A DNA stretch of 64,000 nt, taken from positions 1 to 64,000 of the forward strand of contig LLCB01000086.1 of NCBI GenBank assembly GCA_001414345.1, given 5' to 3'. How positions within the stretch are numbered: the stretch's first letter is position 1; each line of letters opens with the position of its first letter. The DNA is from Hymenoscyphus infarciens (lineage: Eukaryota > Ascomycota > Leotiomycetes > Helotiales > Helotiaceae). The notes below the pieces were generated by a model. It did not search any database, was not told the DNA's origin, and saw nothing but the letters and a program-made list of their open reading frames with translations. The translations under genes were made by a program, and so were the position numbers. Of this stretch, positions 23,886 to 34,747 are shown one piece after another.

Positions 23886-24219
23886 GTGTGAGAAGGGTGA
23901 GGGGGTATAGATAAGTAGTTTTCAGGTAACTTTTAGTTTGTACGATGATGAGACTTGGGTATTCTGCGTTGTGCTGTTTCTGGTTTAACTACATTTTGAA
24001 ACATGGTATTGCAAATTCTTTATCACGCTCTCACGTTTCCTAAAATACTCATGCTCTTCTTCTACGGAGGACGCGGTCTGGCTTGTGCACTGTAAGGCGT
24101 GGTGCCCTGCAATTCAGGACTTAGGTGCCTATCTGCGTACCCTATTTTGACCGGAGGCCTTCGGGGTACTTTACAGGGCATTACAGCGTACTGCCCTGTA
24201 CTCTCAGTCGAAAACAACT
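23886..24219. other. Intergenic, 3' flank
   Basis: The 3' side of the membrane-protein gene. Around 24060-24210 a short motif (GCCCTG/TACAGGGC) recurs several times, but it is too short and irregular to name. Confidence 0.35.
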
Positions 24220-25020
24220 CCCGGAGTTAGGGAGATATTCACTCGGAGATAATCTTCCACTTTGAAATTATCTCTTCAGATATGGCACCATATAGACATA
24301 TTTGGCTCGGACATACTTTCCTCGGAGATATTCTGCTCGGTTATATTACTCTCTCTAGGACATAGTGCTCGAGATTATATCTCGAAATTATCTTGGGAAG
24401 TAGTTTAGAGATATTTTAGGAAATAGATTTCGGACTAATATATATCTTACTCGGGAATAGTAGCTCAGAAATATGAAAACGGAACTAGCTTCGGAATCAT
24501 CTTTGAAAATATACGTAAGAGGTATATATAATATGAAATTTAACTCGGACATATCTCACTCGGACATATTATACTCGGAAATATTAAGGTTTTTAAAAAG
24601 ATATTTAGCGTAGAGATGTTTTTTACCTCGGATATATATTAACCTCTGCGATAATTTAACCACGGAGCACCACGGAGATATTACTTATGAATATTGATCG
24701 GAAATAGCTCCTGGAAAGATCTCCTAAAAATAGTTGGGAAATAATTCGGTTGTTTTTGGAGATGTTATTTTACTACTGAAAGTATACTCGCAATTATACT
24801 CGTAATTATCTTCAGAGAAATTTTCTCGGAAATGACTCTCGGAGACCTCTTACCTCGGTGATGTTACTTGAAAATACCTTCGGACATAACTCTCGGAAAT
24901 ATTTCTTCGCTCGGAGATATTTTACTCGGAGATACTTTGACATCGGAGATACTCACTCGAAGGTATTCTATTAGGAAACAATACTCGGAGGAAACTCGGA
25001 AATACCCCCTGAAAGTATCT
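24220..25020. repeat. Degenerate TCGGAGATATT-type repeat tract
   Basis: About 800 bp are dominated by variants of CTCGGAGATATT (for example CTCGGACATATT, CTCGGAAATATT, CTCGGAGATACT), spaced roughly 12-30 bp and mostly on the same strand. The units drift by point changes and spacer length. Any open frame across the tract reflects the repeat, not a protein. I recognise no known satellite. Confidence 0.6.
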
Positions 25021-25039
25021 CCGAAAACAACTCTACGAA

Positions 25040-25343
25040 GCCAAACAAAACATAGTAAAGAGGGAACAGGTGTCGCAAGCCAAAATCCACAAAATCCAAC
25101 TGGCAAAATCCGCCCTCGAGGAGCAGCACAATGCATTCATTTGCAAACAATAAGAGGCATCCTTCAAACAGATGGAATCCGCTCAGTGGCTCCTAGTGGA
25201 TGAAACAAAGGTCATAAGCGAGCGACCTTGACAGCCCGTTGAAGAGGGAGATGCGGACCTGGGCGAAAACAACGTCGATCAACGATATTCACGAGAACAT
25301 TGTTTTTTCACCGGGAACCCTTGGAATTCAAGTTGACTTCTGA
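25040..25343 (+). pseudogene. Remnant of a coiled-coil-like coding exon
   Basis: Coding sense is clear but broken. One frame reads KREQVSQAKIHKIQLAKSAL, then EEQHNAFICKQ, a TAA, and EASFKQMESAQWLLVDETKV. A tandem GCGA (about 25219-25227) then shifts the frame, after which SDLDSPLKREMRTWAKTTSI continues and ends VDF-TGA at 25343. The TAA stands where a Gln or Glu codon would continue the helix. The original protein was probably a helical, Gln/Lys-rich protein. I cannot name the family. The remnant lies 140 bp from the left end of the large transposon. Confidence 0.5.
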
Positions 25344-25524
25344 TGGGTCTAAAAGCTTAAAAGCAGTTTCGAGTTTATAAAGAGCTCTACTATCTGAAAA
25401 ACAAAGAGTAAAGCTAAGAATCAACTTAGAGAAAGCTCTTGAGTTTGAACGGAAACTTGAATTCTAGGCGTAGCTCTGAGCCTAAGTAGGGCGTCCTGGA
25501 TACACCAAAAAGTCAGAATCGACT

Positions 25525-25553
25525 AAATCGCAAATCGCAAATCGCAAATCGCA
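25525..25553. repeat. Subterminal AAATCGC repeats, left end of the transposon
   Basis: Four tandem copies of AAATCGC lie just inside the left terminal repeat. The right end carries the inverted counterpart (ATTTGCG) in two clusters at about 32158-32187 and 32224-32271. Such subterminal arrays are typical transposase-binding sites. Confidence 0.65.
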
Positions 25554-25914
25554 AAAGTCATATAAATCAAGAGATAATCGTAAAAGGTATTAAACATTAA
25601 ATTAAAACATATTATAGTAAGAGATATATATGTATAATATAAAAAGACTATATAAATCGACTTTTATTACTATAATAAGTTCCTAAATTATATCTTAAAA
25701 CTAGGCCTTTTTTAAGCTAATTACTCTAGATCACTTAATATTAAAGTAATTAGCTCGCTTTAAAAGCTTAAATAATCTTGATTTAAGATTATTTAAGCAC
25801 TTTTAGCTACTTTTCTTAATTATATACTAATTTCCTAATTAGGGTTAGCGCTATTTATTTTATAGGCTAAAAAGTGTACTTATCTTATATACTAACCCTC
25901 TTATATCGCTCCTT

Positions 25915-26295
25915 CCTTTAAATACTATATACTACTCTCTATTATTCCTTTCTTTGAAAGTGTTATTCTATTACTATATATACTCTCTCTTTTCTCTTGA
26001 ATTTAAGTATTAACGACGATAAGAGAAGAAAGAGAATAAGCTTTGATAGTAGCTCTAAGTATCTATTAAAGTATAATATCCTTAGTAGTAGAACCTCTTA
26101 AGATAAATCGAATTAGTTGCTTCTTCTTTTAAATACTACTCTATATTATTCCTTTCTTTAAAAGTGCTATTCTACTACTATATATACTCCCTCTCCTCTC
26201 TTAAATTCGAGTACTAACGACGATAAGAGAAAGAAGAGGATAAGCTCTAGTAATAGCTCTAAGTATTTATTAAAGTGTGATATCCTTAGTAGTAG
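25915..26295. repeat. 175-bp tandem duplication inside the transposon
   Basis: Units 25915-26092 and 26126-26295 match along their length (shared anchors AACGACGATAAGAGA and TCCTTAGTAGTAG), differing mostly by transitions. They precede the transposase frame and may be its leader or promoter. Confidence 0.6.
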
Positions 26296-26397
26296 TATTA
26301 TAGTGTAATAATCCTAGAATTTTAAGTATAGTAGAAAGTATAAAAAGAGTGGTTTTAAGTGTATAATAAGAGCTTAAATATACTATGTTAATTTATT

Positions 26398-27588
26398 GAT
26401 TTAGAGCTATATAGAGTGTTTATAGAGGAGTTATATCTAAAGAGGACTCTTACTTAAGAGATATATAATATCTTTAAAAGTAATTATAATATTAACGTCT
26501 CTAATACTACTCTTAAGCTCTAAATTAATATAGAATAGAACCTTTAAAAGAACGCTAATAGCGTGCCCTCGCTAGCCTTACGTATATAAGTAGTATATCT
26601 CTTTAAAGATATAGAATTATCTAATTTAAGTATAGTATATATATTAAACTAGAAGGGCTTTATAATTAGGTCTTAGAGGCTTTAAAGAATATAATAGGAT
26701 ATAGAACTTTAGTATAAGAAGTTTTATATCTAGGAGAGGCGTACTAAGCTAGAGGCTATACTTTAGTATAAGATCTACGAATATAGCTACTTTAGTACTA
26801 TAAAGAGCTTTAGCCTTAGGTTCCTTTATACGTATCTAAATACTTATAGTATTAATAGAGATAGAGATAAAAGATAGAGTAGAGATAAGATCTAAAAGGC
26901 GTTTTAGAAGGTTAATAAGAAAGAGTATATCTAAAGGTTATAAGAGATTAAAGATATATAAAGCGAGTATATTATACTAGAGCCTAATTTTATATAGAGT
27001 ATTAACAGATATTATAAATTAAGGTTTATTAGTATTAAGATATATACTAGTATTAATACCTACGCTTGATTTATCTCTTAAAACTATTATAGTATCTCGA
27101 ATAATATAGTAGTATCTACTCTATAGTAATATAGTAATACTATAAGTAGCTTTAGAAAGATACTATACTATATATAATTAGATCGAGGATTAGAATCTCT
27201 AATAGTAGTAGACGCTTACTATATACTTTATTAATAATAAGCTATAGAAAGTAGTAAAGAGTTATACTAATTTTTAGACCTATATTAGTTTAGTACTTTT
27301 ATAGCTAACTAACGTATTAAGGCTTAGTAGAGATAGCTTATAAAAGAGTCTCTAAATAAGTAGAAGATATACTTTTAGAGTATTTATAAAAAGAGGTTGT
27401 TTTCTAAAAAGAGCCTTCTTAATATAATCGTTATATTATATATATATATATTCTAATTATTTAAAAGGAGGTTTAAACGTTTATATATATATAGAATTAC
27501 TATTATATTTGTACTAATACTAATTAAGAGTATAGAGTACTAAGAGTATCGTAGACTAACTTTTACTATTCTAGGAGTAAAGAGTATC
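26398..27588 (+). pseudogene. Integrase-core (DDE) transposase fossil
   Basis: One continuous plus-strand frame carries many TAG/TAA codons, yet conserved landmarks remain in order. An N-terminal helical region reads DLELYRVFIEELYLK. A segment near 27010-27060 reads IYTSINTYA then FIS, corresponding to the first catalytic Asp strand (IDAYSR in relatives; Asp now Asn). LDRGLES follows at about 27179, corresponding to the second Asp (SDRG). RIKA plus two stops at about 27313-27330 matches the RIEAWW motif with the third catalytic residue, Glu, changed to Lys. SLNK*KIYF follows. All of these changes are G-to-A or C-to-T. The protein belongs to the fungal integrase catalytic core family found in many filamentous ascomycetes. 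Coding sense continues past 27588 with frame changes. Confidence 0.6.
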
Positions 27589-28862
27589 TAGTAGACGATT
27601 ATAATATTAAAGTACCTACTAAGAAGCTTACTAAGCTTTAGGAATTATATAAGGATTAGAATATTAATATATATTTACTCTAAGCGACTCTAGAGTAGTA
27701 TAAAATAAAATTATTAATATATAGATATATACTATCGATTAATAAGATAATATATACTAAAGAGGAGGAAACTTATACTATAGTATACTTAGATTTAAAA
27801 GTAGAATTATTAGTATATATCTAAGAAGGTAATTTAGTAGGATTAGGCCTTTTAAATAAGTTAAAGAGAGTATATAAGTAAGAGCTATACCTCGAGGTAG
27901 CTTAAGAATTAAAAGAAGCTAGAAAGGCTAATTAAGATAAATTTAGTATATACTTTAATAATAAAGATAAGAGCGATTAAGTAACGAACATAGTACTAGA
28001 TTATCTATATAATAGCGACTTCTTAGATAAGAAATTAGAGGAGTTAGATAATAATAGTTTAGTAGAATTAGATAAGGATTTAAGAGAGTATATAACTAAT
28101 AAGTATACCTCGTTAGTTAAAGATAATTTAGAAGGAGATTTAAGAATAGATATTAGTAGATAAACTTATATTTAATTAATCTACTTTAGAAGCTACTAAT
28201 TTATTCTTAGGATTAGGTCTCCTTCTTTATAGAGCTCTCTTACTAATAGATAGTATTAAACATCGTCGTCGTAGTAGAGCGCTCTAATAACTCTAATCCT
28301 AGGTCGTCTACTAAAAGATACTCTCTTAAATCTATTTAAAGAGTAAAGTTCTAAATCTATCTCTTCTTTCTATATTAGTAATCTTATACTTAATATACAT
28401 CTCTAGCTATAATAGTATATCTAAGATCATAGTATTATAATCTACTAACTAACTATAGACTCTATAATAGTCTATAATTATAATTACCTACTAGCTAAGG
28501 TAAATAGAACGTTAATAGAGAATAATATAACAAAGAAAGTATATATTACTCTCTATAAAAGGCATAGAGAGTTAGCTAGTAACGTCGCTTTTACTATCTA
28601 TAATTAATAAGTAAATAAATATACTAAACTAGGAATAAACCTATACTAAATATAGGCCAAGCCCTAAGCCTAAAATTCATATATTTTAAGTATAAAAAAA
28701 GGCTTAACATAACTCTAGAGAGGAATAGACATGTTTATTAACTTTTAATTAAATTTAAAAGTAATTTATATAAGGTTTTAAGTATAGTTATAAGTATATA
28801 ATTCTCTAAGTACCTAAGAAAGGATTTTAGTAGAGTAAACCTACTAACTACGACTATTAGTA

Positions 28863-29120
28863 CTAAGCTTAATTCATAAATTACTTACTACTACTAATAA
28901 AAGTTAGTAATCTTAGACTCTTAAATCTTTAAAAAATCATAATATTATAAGTTCTACGTCTATTAAGTTCTAGTTAGTTTTATAGATATAAATAATACTA
29001 TTCTATATCTAAATTAAAAGTAAAAGAATTAATTTAGAATATTATGTTTTTAGACCATTTTAAGTATATAGATTACTAACTTTTATTAGTAGTAGTAAAT
29101 AATTTATAAATTAAGCTTAG
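28863..29120. mobile_element. 258-bp foldback element nested in the transposon
   Basis: The sequence from CTAAGCTTAATTCATAAATT (28863) is repeated inverted up to 29120, where AATTTATAAATTAAGCTTAG closes the element. The arms match for at least 55 bp and, with gaps, about 90 bp, around a roughly 80-bp centre. It sits between the two coding remnants of the large transposon. It could be a nested MITE or an internal palindrome of the host element. Confidence 0.5.
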
Positions 29121-29899
29121 CGTCGATTACTTACCTTTAAAACCTTCTTAGTCTCTTAGAGAGGTTTCTAAGCTAGTTCCTAAGTAGTTACTTAGAGTAG
29201 AATATTCTTTAATCTAGTCTTACTTACGTCTACTCTTATAAATGCTTATAAAATAGTAAATAAAGTCTTAGCCTTTATAGAGGATAATATACTATATAGC
29301 TAGTAATTATTTAATATATACTAGAATAATATATTAGAGCCTTATAAATAGTGTTAAAAGTAAGAAGCGAGGTATAGGAGGTTATATAGTTTAAGTAGGA
29401 CGGTTCTCTAATTTTCCTACTTTTATTCTATTACTTTTACTTATACTTTTAGAAGCTCTATATCTACTACTCTATAATACTAAAAACATGCTAAGATACC
29501 TTAATATTAGTCTTCTAAATACTTAAAAGTCTAGACTTCTTATTCTAAGGGTTTAAAGCTTAAAGTATACTCTTATTACTTCCTAGTAAACCTAGTAAGT
29601 ACTCTAGAAAATCACGTATCTATACTTTCTTAGAAGCTAGGTAAACTACTCTCTAATAATAAGATTAAGAACCGTTTATAAAAAGTAAAGGACTACTCTA
29701 TAAAAGCTATAATATAAAGCTCTAATAACTAAGAGAAGAAATAATAGTTAATTATAGAGTCTAGGAGGAAGTAAGAGGCTATTATAAAACGTTCTATTAC
29801 TAACTACTCTACTCTTATTATTAAGTAAAAGGAGGATAAATTAGCTATAACTAGAGAGTAAGCTATTTAAGAGGAAAAGGCTAGAGTTAGATAAACCTT

Positions 29900-31590
29900 C
29901 TTTATAAAGGCTTCTAGTAAGACTAAAATAATTAGAGTAAAAGTATATAAGGAGGGATTTATCTCTAATAAGAAAAAGGCTAAAAGTAAGTAGTACTCTT
30001 AAATTTAGTATATACTACTAATTAGTATAGGCTCTCCAGCTCCTCCTCTAACCTATAGGGCGCTAAAGTCTATCTCTATTATTAAAATCCGTATTTAAGT
30101 AGCTTTATATATCTATATATATATAACAAGTACTAAGGACTTCTCTACTACTAAGAGTATCTCTATAATTATATATACTTTTATAGTATAATATAGTAAG
30201 ATAGTTAGAGTATAAATTAATAACGACTTTCTGTTTTAGATATCTTACTTATCTACTAATAACTTTAAAGATCTATTTAACTTTAAATTAGTATTCTAGA
30301 ATATATAAGCTAAAAGGTTCGCTATTAAGCTCTTAGAGAATATCTACTATATAATCTCTACTCCTAGTAGGTAAGATTCTATTAATATACTACTTCTTAC
30401 TAATAAGGTAGAAGACGTCTTTCTAGCTATAAACGTTACTATTAGGAAGAGGAAAGCTAAGTAATTAAGTACTATAGATTATAAGAAAGCAGATAACGTA
30501 TAAGCTCTTATATAATACTTTAATTTACTAAAAGGTCTTACTAATAAAAAGTACTATAAAGTATATATAGTATTTAATAACTATACTAATAACGAGCCTT
30601 AATCTTCTAAAAAGAGGTAATCTATTATACTCTTATAGAATACCTAAGAGCTACTAATTCCGCTTTAACTCTCGACGCCTATTAAAGTACTTAATAACAA
30701 GTCTATTATACTTAAAGATAATACTTAAGATAGAGAGGGAGATACTAGGCCTATACTATTACTAGAGGATAGTACTAGTACTAGAGTAAGTGTAATATTA
30801 GTAGACGATTTAGAATTAGACAATCTTTTAGAGATATTTATAATTATTACTATATACTTAGAAGACTACTTTATAATTATCACTACTTACTTAGAAGACT
30901 GCTTTATAATTATTACTACTTATTTAAAAGAGGAAGATAATAGAGATAATAATTCTAGAGATAGTTCTAGAAGTAATATAAGAAGTAAAGATATAGATAT
31001 AGATATAAGAGAAGATACTAATAGTAAAGGAGTATTAACCCTAGGCTTATACTCGCTGTTACCTCTTATAAAGGATAAGGAGAAGGAGAGCTTAATAACA
31101 CCTACTAAGTTAAATATACTAGAGAAAGTAGATAAGATAGTATAATAATAAGTAGATATAAATAAGCAAATTATAAGAGATCTTAATACTTAATTATATA
31201 TAAATATTAATACTACTATTACTAAAGATAAGCTTAAATTAATTAATAAGAAAGAGTAATTAAAACTCGATTAAGAGCTTAATAAGAAGGTCTCTAATTC
31301 GCTCTCACCTACTCTCCTTATATCTATAAATACGTTAGTAAGTAAAACAATATCTACTATTATAATTACTTCTATAAATAGTTTTAATTTAAAGAGAAAG
31401 AAAGGAGATACTCTCTCTTAAACAACTCTTACTAATTAACCCTCTTATACTACTAAAAAGGTTAAGATTATATATAATAAGTATAATAAGAAGAGAGATA
31501 AGAAGTAAGAGTATATAGTAGTAGATACTTTAGATATAAATACTAGAAGGATTATCTATAATATCTTAATTTTATTACTACTTTTTAGTT
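29900..31590 (+). pseudogene. Second coding remnant of the transposon
   Basis: A plus-strand frame with scattered stops reads as a hydrophilic, Lys/Asp/Ser-rich protein. Around 30830-30930 a short peptide repeat (FIIITTYLED and variants) occurs three times, followed by an acidic, Arg/Ser-rich segment and a Lys-rich C-terminus. I recognise no domain. Boundaries are approximate because RIP has erased the start and many sense codons. Confidence 0.35.
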
Positions 31591-31640
31591 ACTTTTTACT
31601 ACCTTTACCTCTCCTTTTACTCTCTTCGCTAAAGTGTCTA

Positions 31641-31741
31641 AATAATCATAATTTAAGATTATTTAAGCACTTTAAGCACTACTTTACTAATCGTATACTA
31701 ATTACCTAATTAAGCTTAGTATCTCTTGCTTTTAGGTTAAA
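31641..31741. repeat. Internal direct repeat (partner at 25771-25873)
   Basis: AATAATC...TTTAAGATTATTTAAGCAC and about 80 further bases at 25771-25873 recur in the same orientation here, 5.87 kb away. Because the orientation is direct rather than inverted, the pair is not part of the TIRs. It could mark an internal LTR-like boundary or a duplicated regulatory segment flanking the coding core. Confidence 0.5.
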
Positions 31742-32301
31742 TTACAGCTGTAGTTATAGTATTAAAAGTCTTAATTATCTCTTTTCCTCTCCTATTTATT
31801 AGGTACTTATATAACGTCATTGTTTATACTAAGTATATATATTACTTTTAATAATTTATAATATTTTAGATAATAGATTTAAAGTTATATTACACTTATA
31901 TTTAGCATAGTACTAGGTAGTATATATTAATAGAAAGTAAGTGTTAAGCGATTATAATATATATATATTTAATAGATATATATATACTATATTACCTTCT
32001 ACTTTCTACCCCCGCTTATACTTAAATTTTACAATTTAAGCCTTATAATTTAAGTATTACGAATTATAAATACCCTCACTTTAAGCTTTAAGATTACCGA
32101 TTTAAGCTTTTCGATTTACGTCTAAATAGCCTCTAAAAAATCTACGTTTATCGATTTACGATTTGCGATTTGCGATTTGCGATTTGGCTTTAAAGGGCTA
32201 TATACTCAAAAATCTAAGCTTTACGATTTGCGATTTGCGATTTGCGATTTGCTATTTGCGATTTAGTTAATCCGACTTTTTGGTGCATTCAGGATGCCGT
32301 A

Positions 32302-32890
32302 CTAAGAAAGGATTTAAAGTTCAGGAGTGACTTTGAACTTATAAGTAACTATAAAAATATATAAGCGAGTTTTAAGGTAGAAGAGAAGTTTCTACGTTTG
32401 AAGGGATTTCGTTTATTTGAGCGAAGCTGTAATATCTGGGTGAAAATAATGCGTTGGGGGTAGTATGAATAGCCAAAGTGGACTTCTAAATTTGTGAAAA
32501 GCTTATGCGTTCCTAAGAACTCTTTAAGTTCAAGAGGGGAAATAGAGTTCAAGACATATTATTACCTTCAAAGTAGAGTTCGGCGTTCATGGAAGCTCAT
32601 TGAACGTTGAGACTTCGTTTGAATGAAGAGACTTCTTTTTGTAAAGAGTTTATAAATATTACTCAGCTTCTCATGAACGTTTTCTCCCAATTGTATGTCG
32701 GATCTGGCATTGACTGGCAAACATGACATTGAATGTTTTCTCCCGTTTGTTAAAGAGAAGTTTGAAGTTTTGTATCAAACTTTACATTTGCCATCAGATG
32801 TAGTCATTCGTTTAATTCCAAAACATCCATTTAAAAAAGTGAGGTGAGAGGTCCCATCATTTTCTCATGTACATCTACTTAAAGATATTA
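32302..32890. other. Intergenic, right flank of the transposon
   Basis: Begins with the CTAAG target duplication. Ordinary GC content returns at once. I see no gene. Confidence 0.45.
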
Positions 32891-33045
32891 TTATAAAGCA
32901 TCAAAAACAGTTGTCCCTTTGCCTTTGCCTTTGACATCGGCATTGGCTTCTTAGGTGCTAGATGATTCTCCGTTGTCGCAGAAGCTGCAGAAGTCTCCCT
33001 TTGGAGGTCGCTCAGTGCGGCATTTATCGTGGACGTATTTTTAAG
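32891..33045 (-). pseudogene. Short coding remnant with Cys-rich motif
   Basis: The minus strand reads HDKCRTERPPKGDFCSFCDN, a stop (TAA), then EANADVKGKGKGTTVFDAL and a terminal TAA at 32891. The spacing and the paired Cys look like part of a small zinc-binding module, and the internal TAA is the C-to-T form of a Gln codon. Another stop lies just upstream of this stretch. It is probably the 3' end of a dead gene; I cannot name it. Confidence 0.35.
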
Positions 33046-33908
33046 AGGCAGAAGCTGCAGTATAGCGGAGAAGCTTCATCCCAGCAGGGGTTTCTGTGAC
33101 CATACAACTTACAAATAAGTACTATCGTCTGTGGTACACCTGGAAGTTCTCAAATCTCTCATATAGTTCGCAAATCCATAGTTCTCGAGAACTGTTACTA
33201 GTGATACTTTTAATAGCAAATATCTTTCAAACTAGCTATATCGTCCTGAGATACTTTAGAGTTCTAAATTCTTCTTTGAACTGAGCAAATTGGTGATAAT
33301 CAAGATTTGTTACTATGGCTCGTTTTAGTGGGATACCTGTTTATCTCCAGTTTTATCGTCGTAATATACTTTGAAGTTCTAGATTCTTCTATCTAGTTCG
33401 CGAAATCTCAAGAAAGAAACATACTTACTCAACAATCTTCACATTTTGCTTCAAAAGAGAAAGCATTATCGTTGTAAAGACATCTTGATCTTCTTAGTCT
33501 TCTACTCATTTTAGATATTCAAAAGAAATAATTTTATTTACTCGAACAAAACCTACAAGCACTGTTGTTTCCTGATTTCGTTGTTGGAGAAGATATTGAA
33601 TAATAAGAGTTATTCTAGATCTCTTGAAGCAATAGTCTTAAGTGGGTACTGTTCAGGTAAGTACTAGATAGTGAAAGGGGGTTACTTCGGCTGTTGCTGA
33701 GCAGTTGCTAGGAGTCTATATTGAGACAAGAGTGAATTCCAACTCGTCAAGGCTTCAAAACATTTCTGGTTCACCTATATCTTTCAACCTTCCAGCCTCT
33801 CCTCAAACCACCACCACAACACCAAAACACCAGCTCGCAGCATTCTCTTTTCGCTCTTCCATTACAGAAGCTCCCCCCTTACCCTCGCTTAGCCAGCGCA
33901 CTCAAACG
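33046..33908. other. Intergenic, promoter side
   Basis: Contains two diverged copies of a roughly 50-bp segment (anchors ACTTTAGAGTTCTAAATTC near 33251 and ACTTTGAAGTTCTAGATTC near 33368). No gene is supported. An open stretch leads into the next gene, but the first in-frame ATG is at 33909. Confidence 0.4.
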
Positions 33909-34747
33909 ATGGACAACTGGACCAATTTCTTCCCAACTGAACGGGGACTCAATGAAATGCTGGCAACAGCAGAGTACAAGTTCAACGGAGATGGAACGCG
34001 CCCAGACGTCCTTCTCTTCGTCTATACCCACCACTTGAACCCCGGAGAGTTCAAGGCGCAGTTCCGATCTGCAAAGTTTGTTGGTCTTGCCTGGCTCCCA
34101 GCCTGGCAACTCCACATCAACCAGCACGGTAAACCTCCCTCTTTACTAGACCGATCTTTAGGTCCACGTATACTAACTGAATTTACCTCGCAGGCGAGCC
34201 CAACATTCGACCAAGTCCTCGCGTAGATTTCAGTCCAAACCAAAACGGGGTATTGGGATGCGCCTTCGTGGTTTCAGCCAACGACGACGATAGATACCTC
34301 CAACACAGCAGCAGACGTGGAAATAGGAACCGACGAAACGAGCGAGTCTTAATTCGCCACTCCCCAATCGTACGAAGGGGTACAATCCCACCACCAGGCG
34401 TTACCTACCAGGAAACCCCTCAAGTTGCGATGATATACTGGGATCCTCGACACACCGTCGCCACAGGCCTTCAATGGCACCCCAGCTACGAGATGGAGAT
34501 GACAAGATGGACCTATGGCGTTCAAACCCTTCGGAATTGGTGTATTGCCAATAACTTCGTGCCAAATGGCTCACCACTTGATATTCCGATGTGGTATATC
34601 GATATGCTTCGGTTCAATCTACATGCCGGTCGATTACTTCCCCCACCTCTTCCACAACCATTAGCTACACCAGATATTCCTGCAGACCCTGAAAGAGAGG
34701 CGAGAGAGGAGGAGGTTTTTGGTCCAATTCCATATGACGATCCGTAA
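33909..34747 (+). CDS. Gamma-glutamylcyclotransferase-fold protein, divergent
   Basis: Two exons (33909-34128 and 34194-34747; 65-bp intron with a TACTAAC branch) encode 257 residues. The N-terminal half follows the GGCT/AIG2-like fold: LLFVYTHHLNPGEF aligns with the family's YFAYGSNL-type loop, then FRSAKFVGLAWLPAWQLHIN, GEPNIRPSPR and GVLGCAFVVSANDDDRY. In active cyclotransferases the loop is YGSN and the last motif carries a catalytic Glu after LDxYE. Here the loop is YTHH and DDRY is followed by LQHSS, so catalysis by the usual mechanism is doubtful. The C-terminal half has a Tyr/Trp-containing segment (MIYWDPRH) and a Pro/Glu-rich tail. The protein is probably cytosolic; its function is unknown. 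Confidence 0.7.

Larger units (their letters stand above)
25487..32301 (+). mobile_element. 6.8-kb TIR transposon with integrase-core transposase, RIP-inactivated
   Basis: The ends are inverted repeats: TAGGGCGTCCTGGATACACC on the left, and on the right the reverse complement TACGGCATCCTGAATGCACC. Both continue CAAAAAGTC and then into runs of the 7-mer AAATCGC (left 25525-25553; right inverted at 32158-32187 and 32224-32271). Perfect 5-bp duplications CTAAG flank it (25482-25486 and 32302-32306). The interior is RIPed to extreme AT content. Frame 26398-27588 on the plus strand still reads as an integrase-fold DDE protein once stops are taken as former Gln, Arg or Trp codons. A second hydrophilic frame lies at roughly 29900-31590. 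The class is not one I can name with confidence; TIRs, a 5-bp duplication and an integrase-like transposase suggest a Ginger-like or other cut-and-paste integrase element. Confidence 0.75.

Noticed and set aside
24868..25203. 111-codon open frame crossing the TCGGAGATATT tract
   Set aside because: The first half is repeat-derived and the second half is out of frame with the recognisable gene remnant.
25525..32271. CRISPR-like regular repeats (AAATCGC / ATTTGCG)
   Set aside because: The units are 7 bp, contiguous without spacers, and sit in inverted orientation at transposon ends in a eukaryotic genome.
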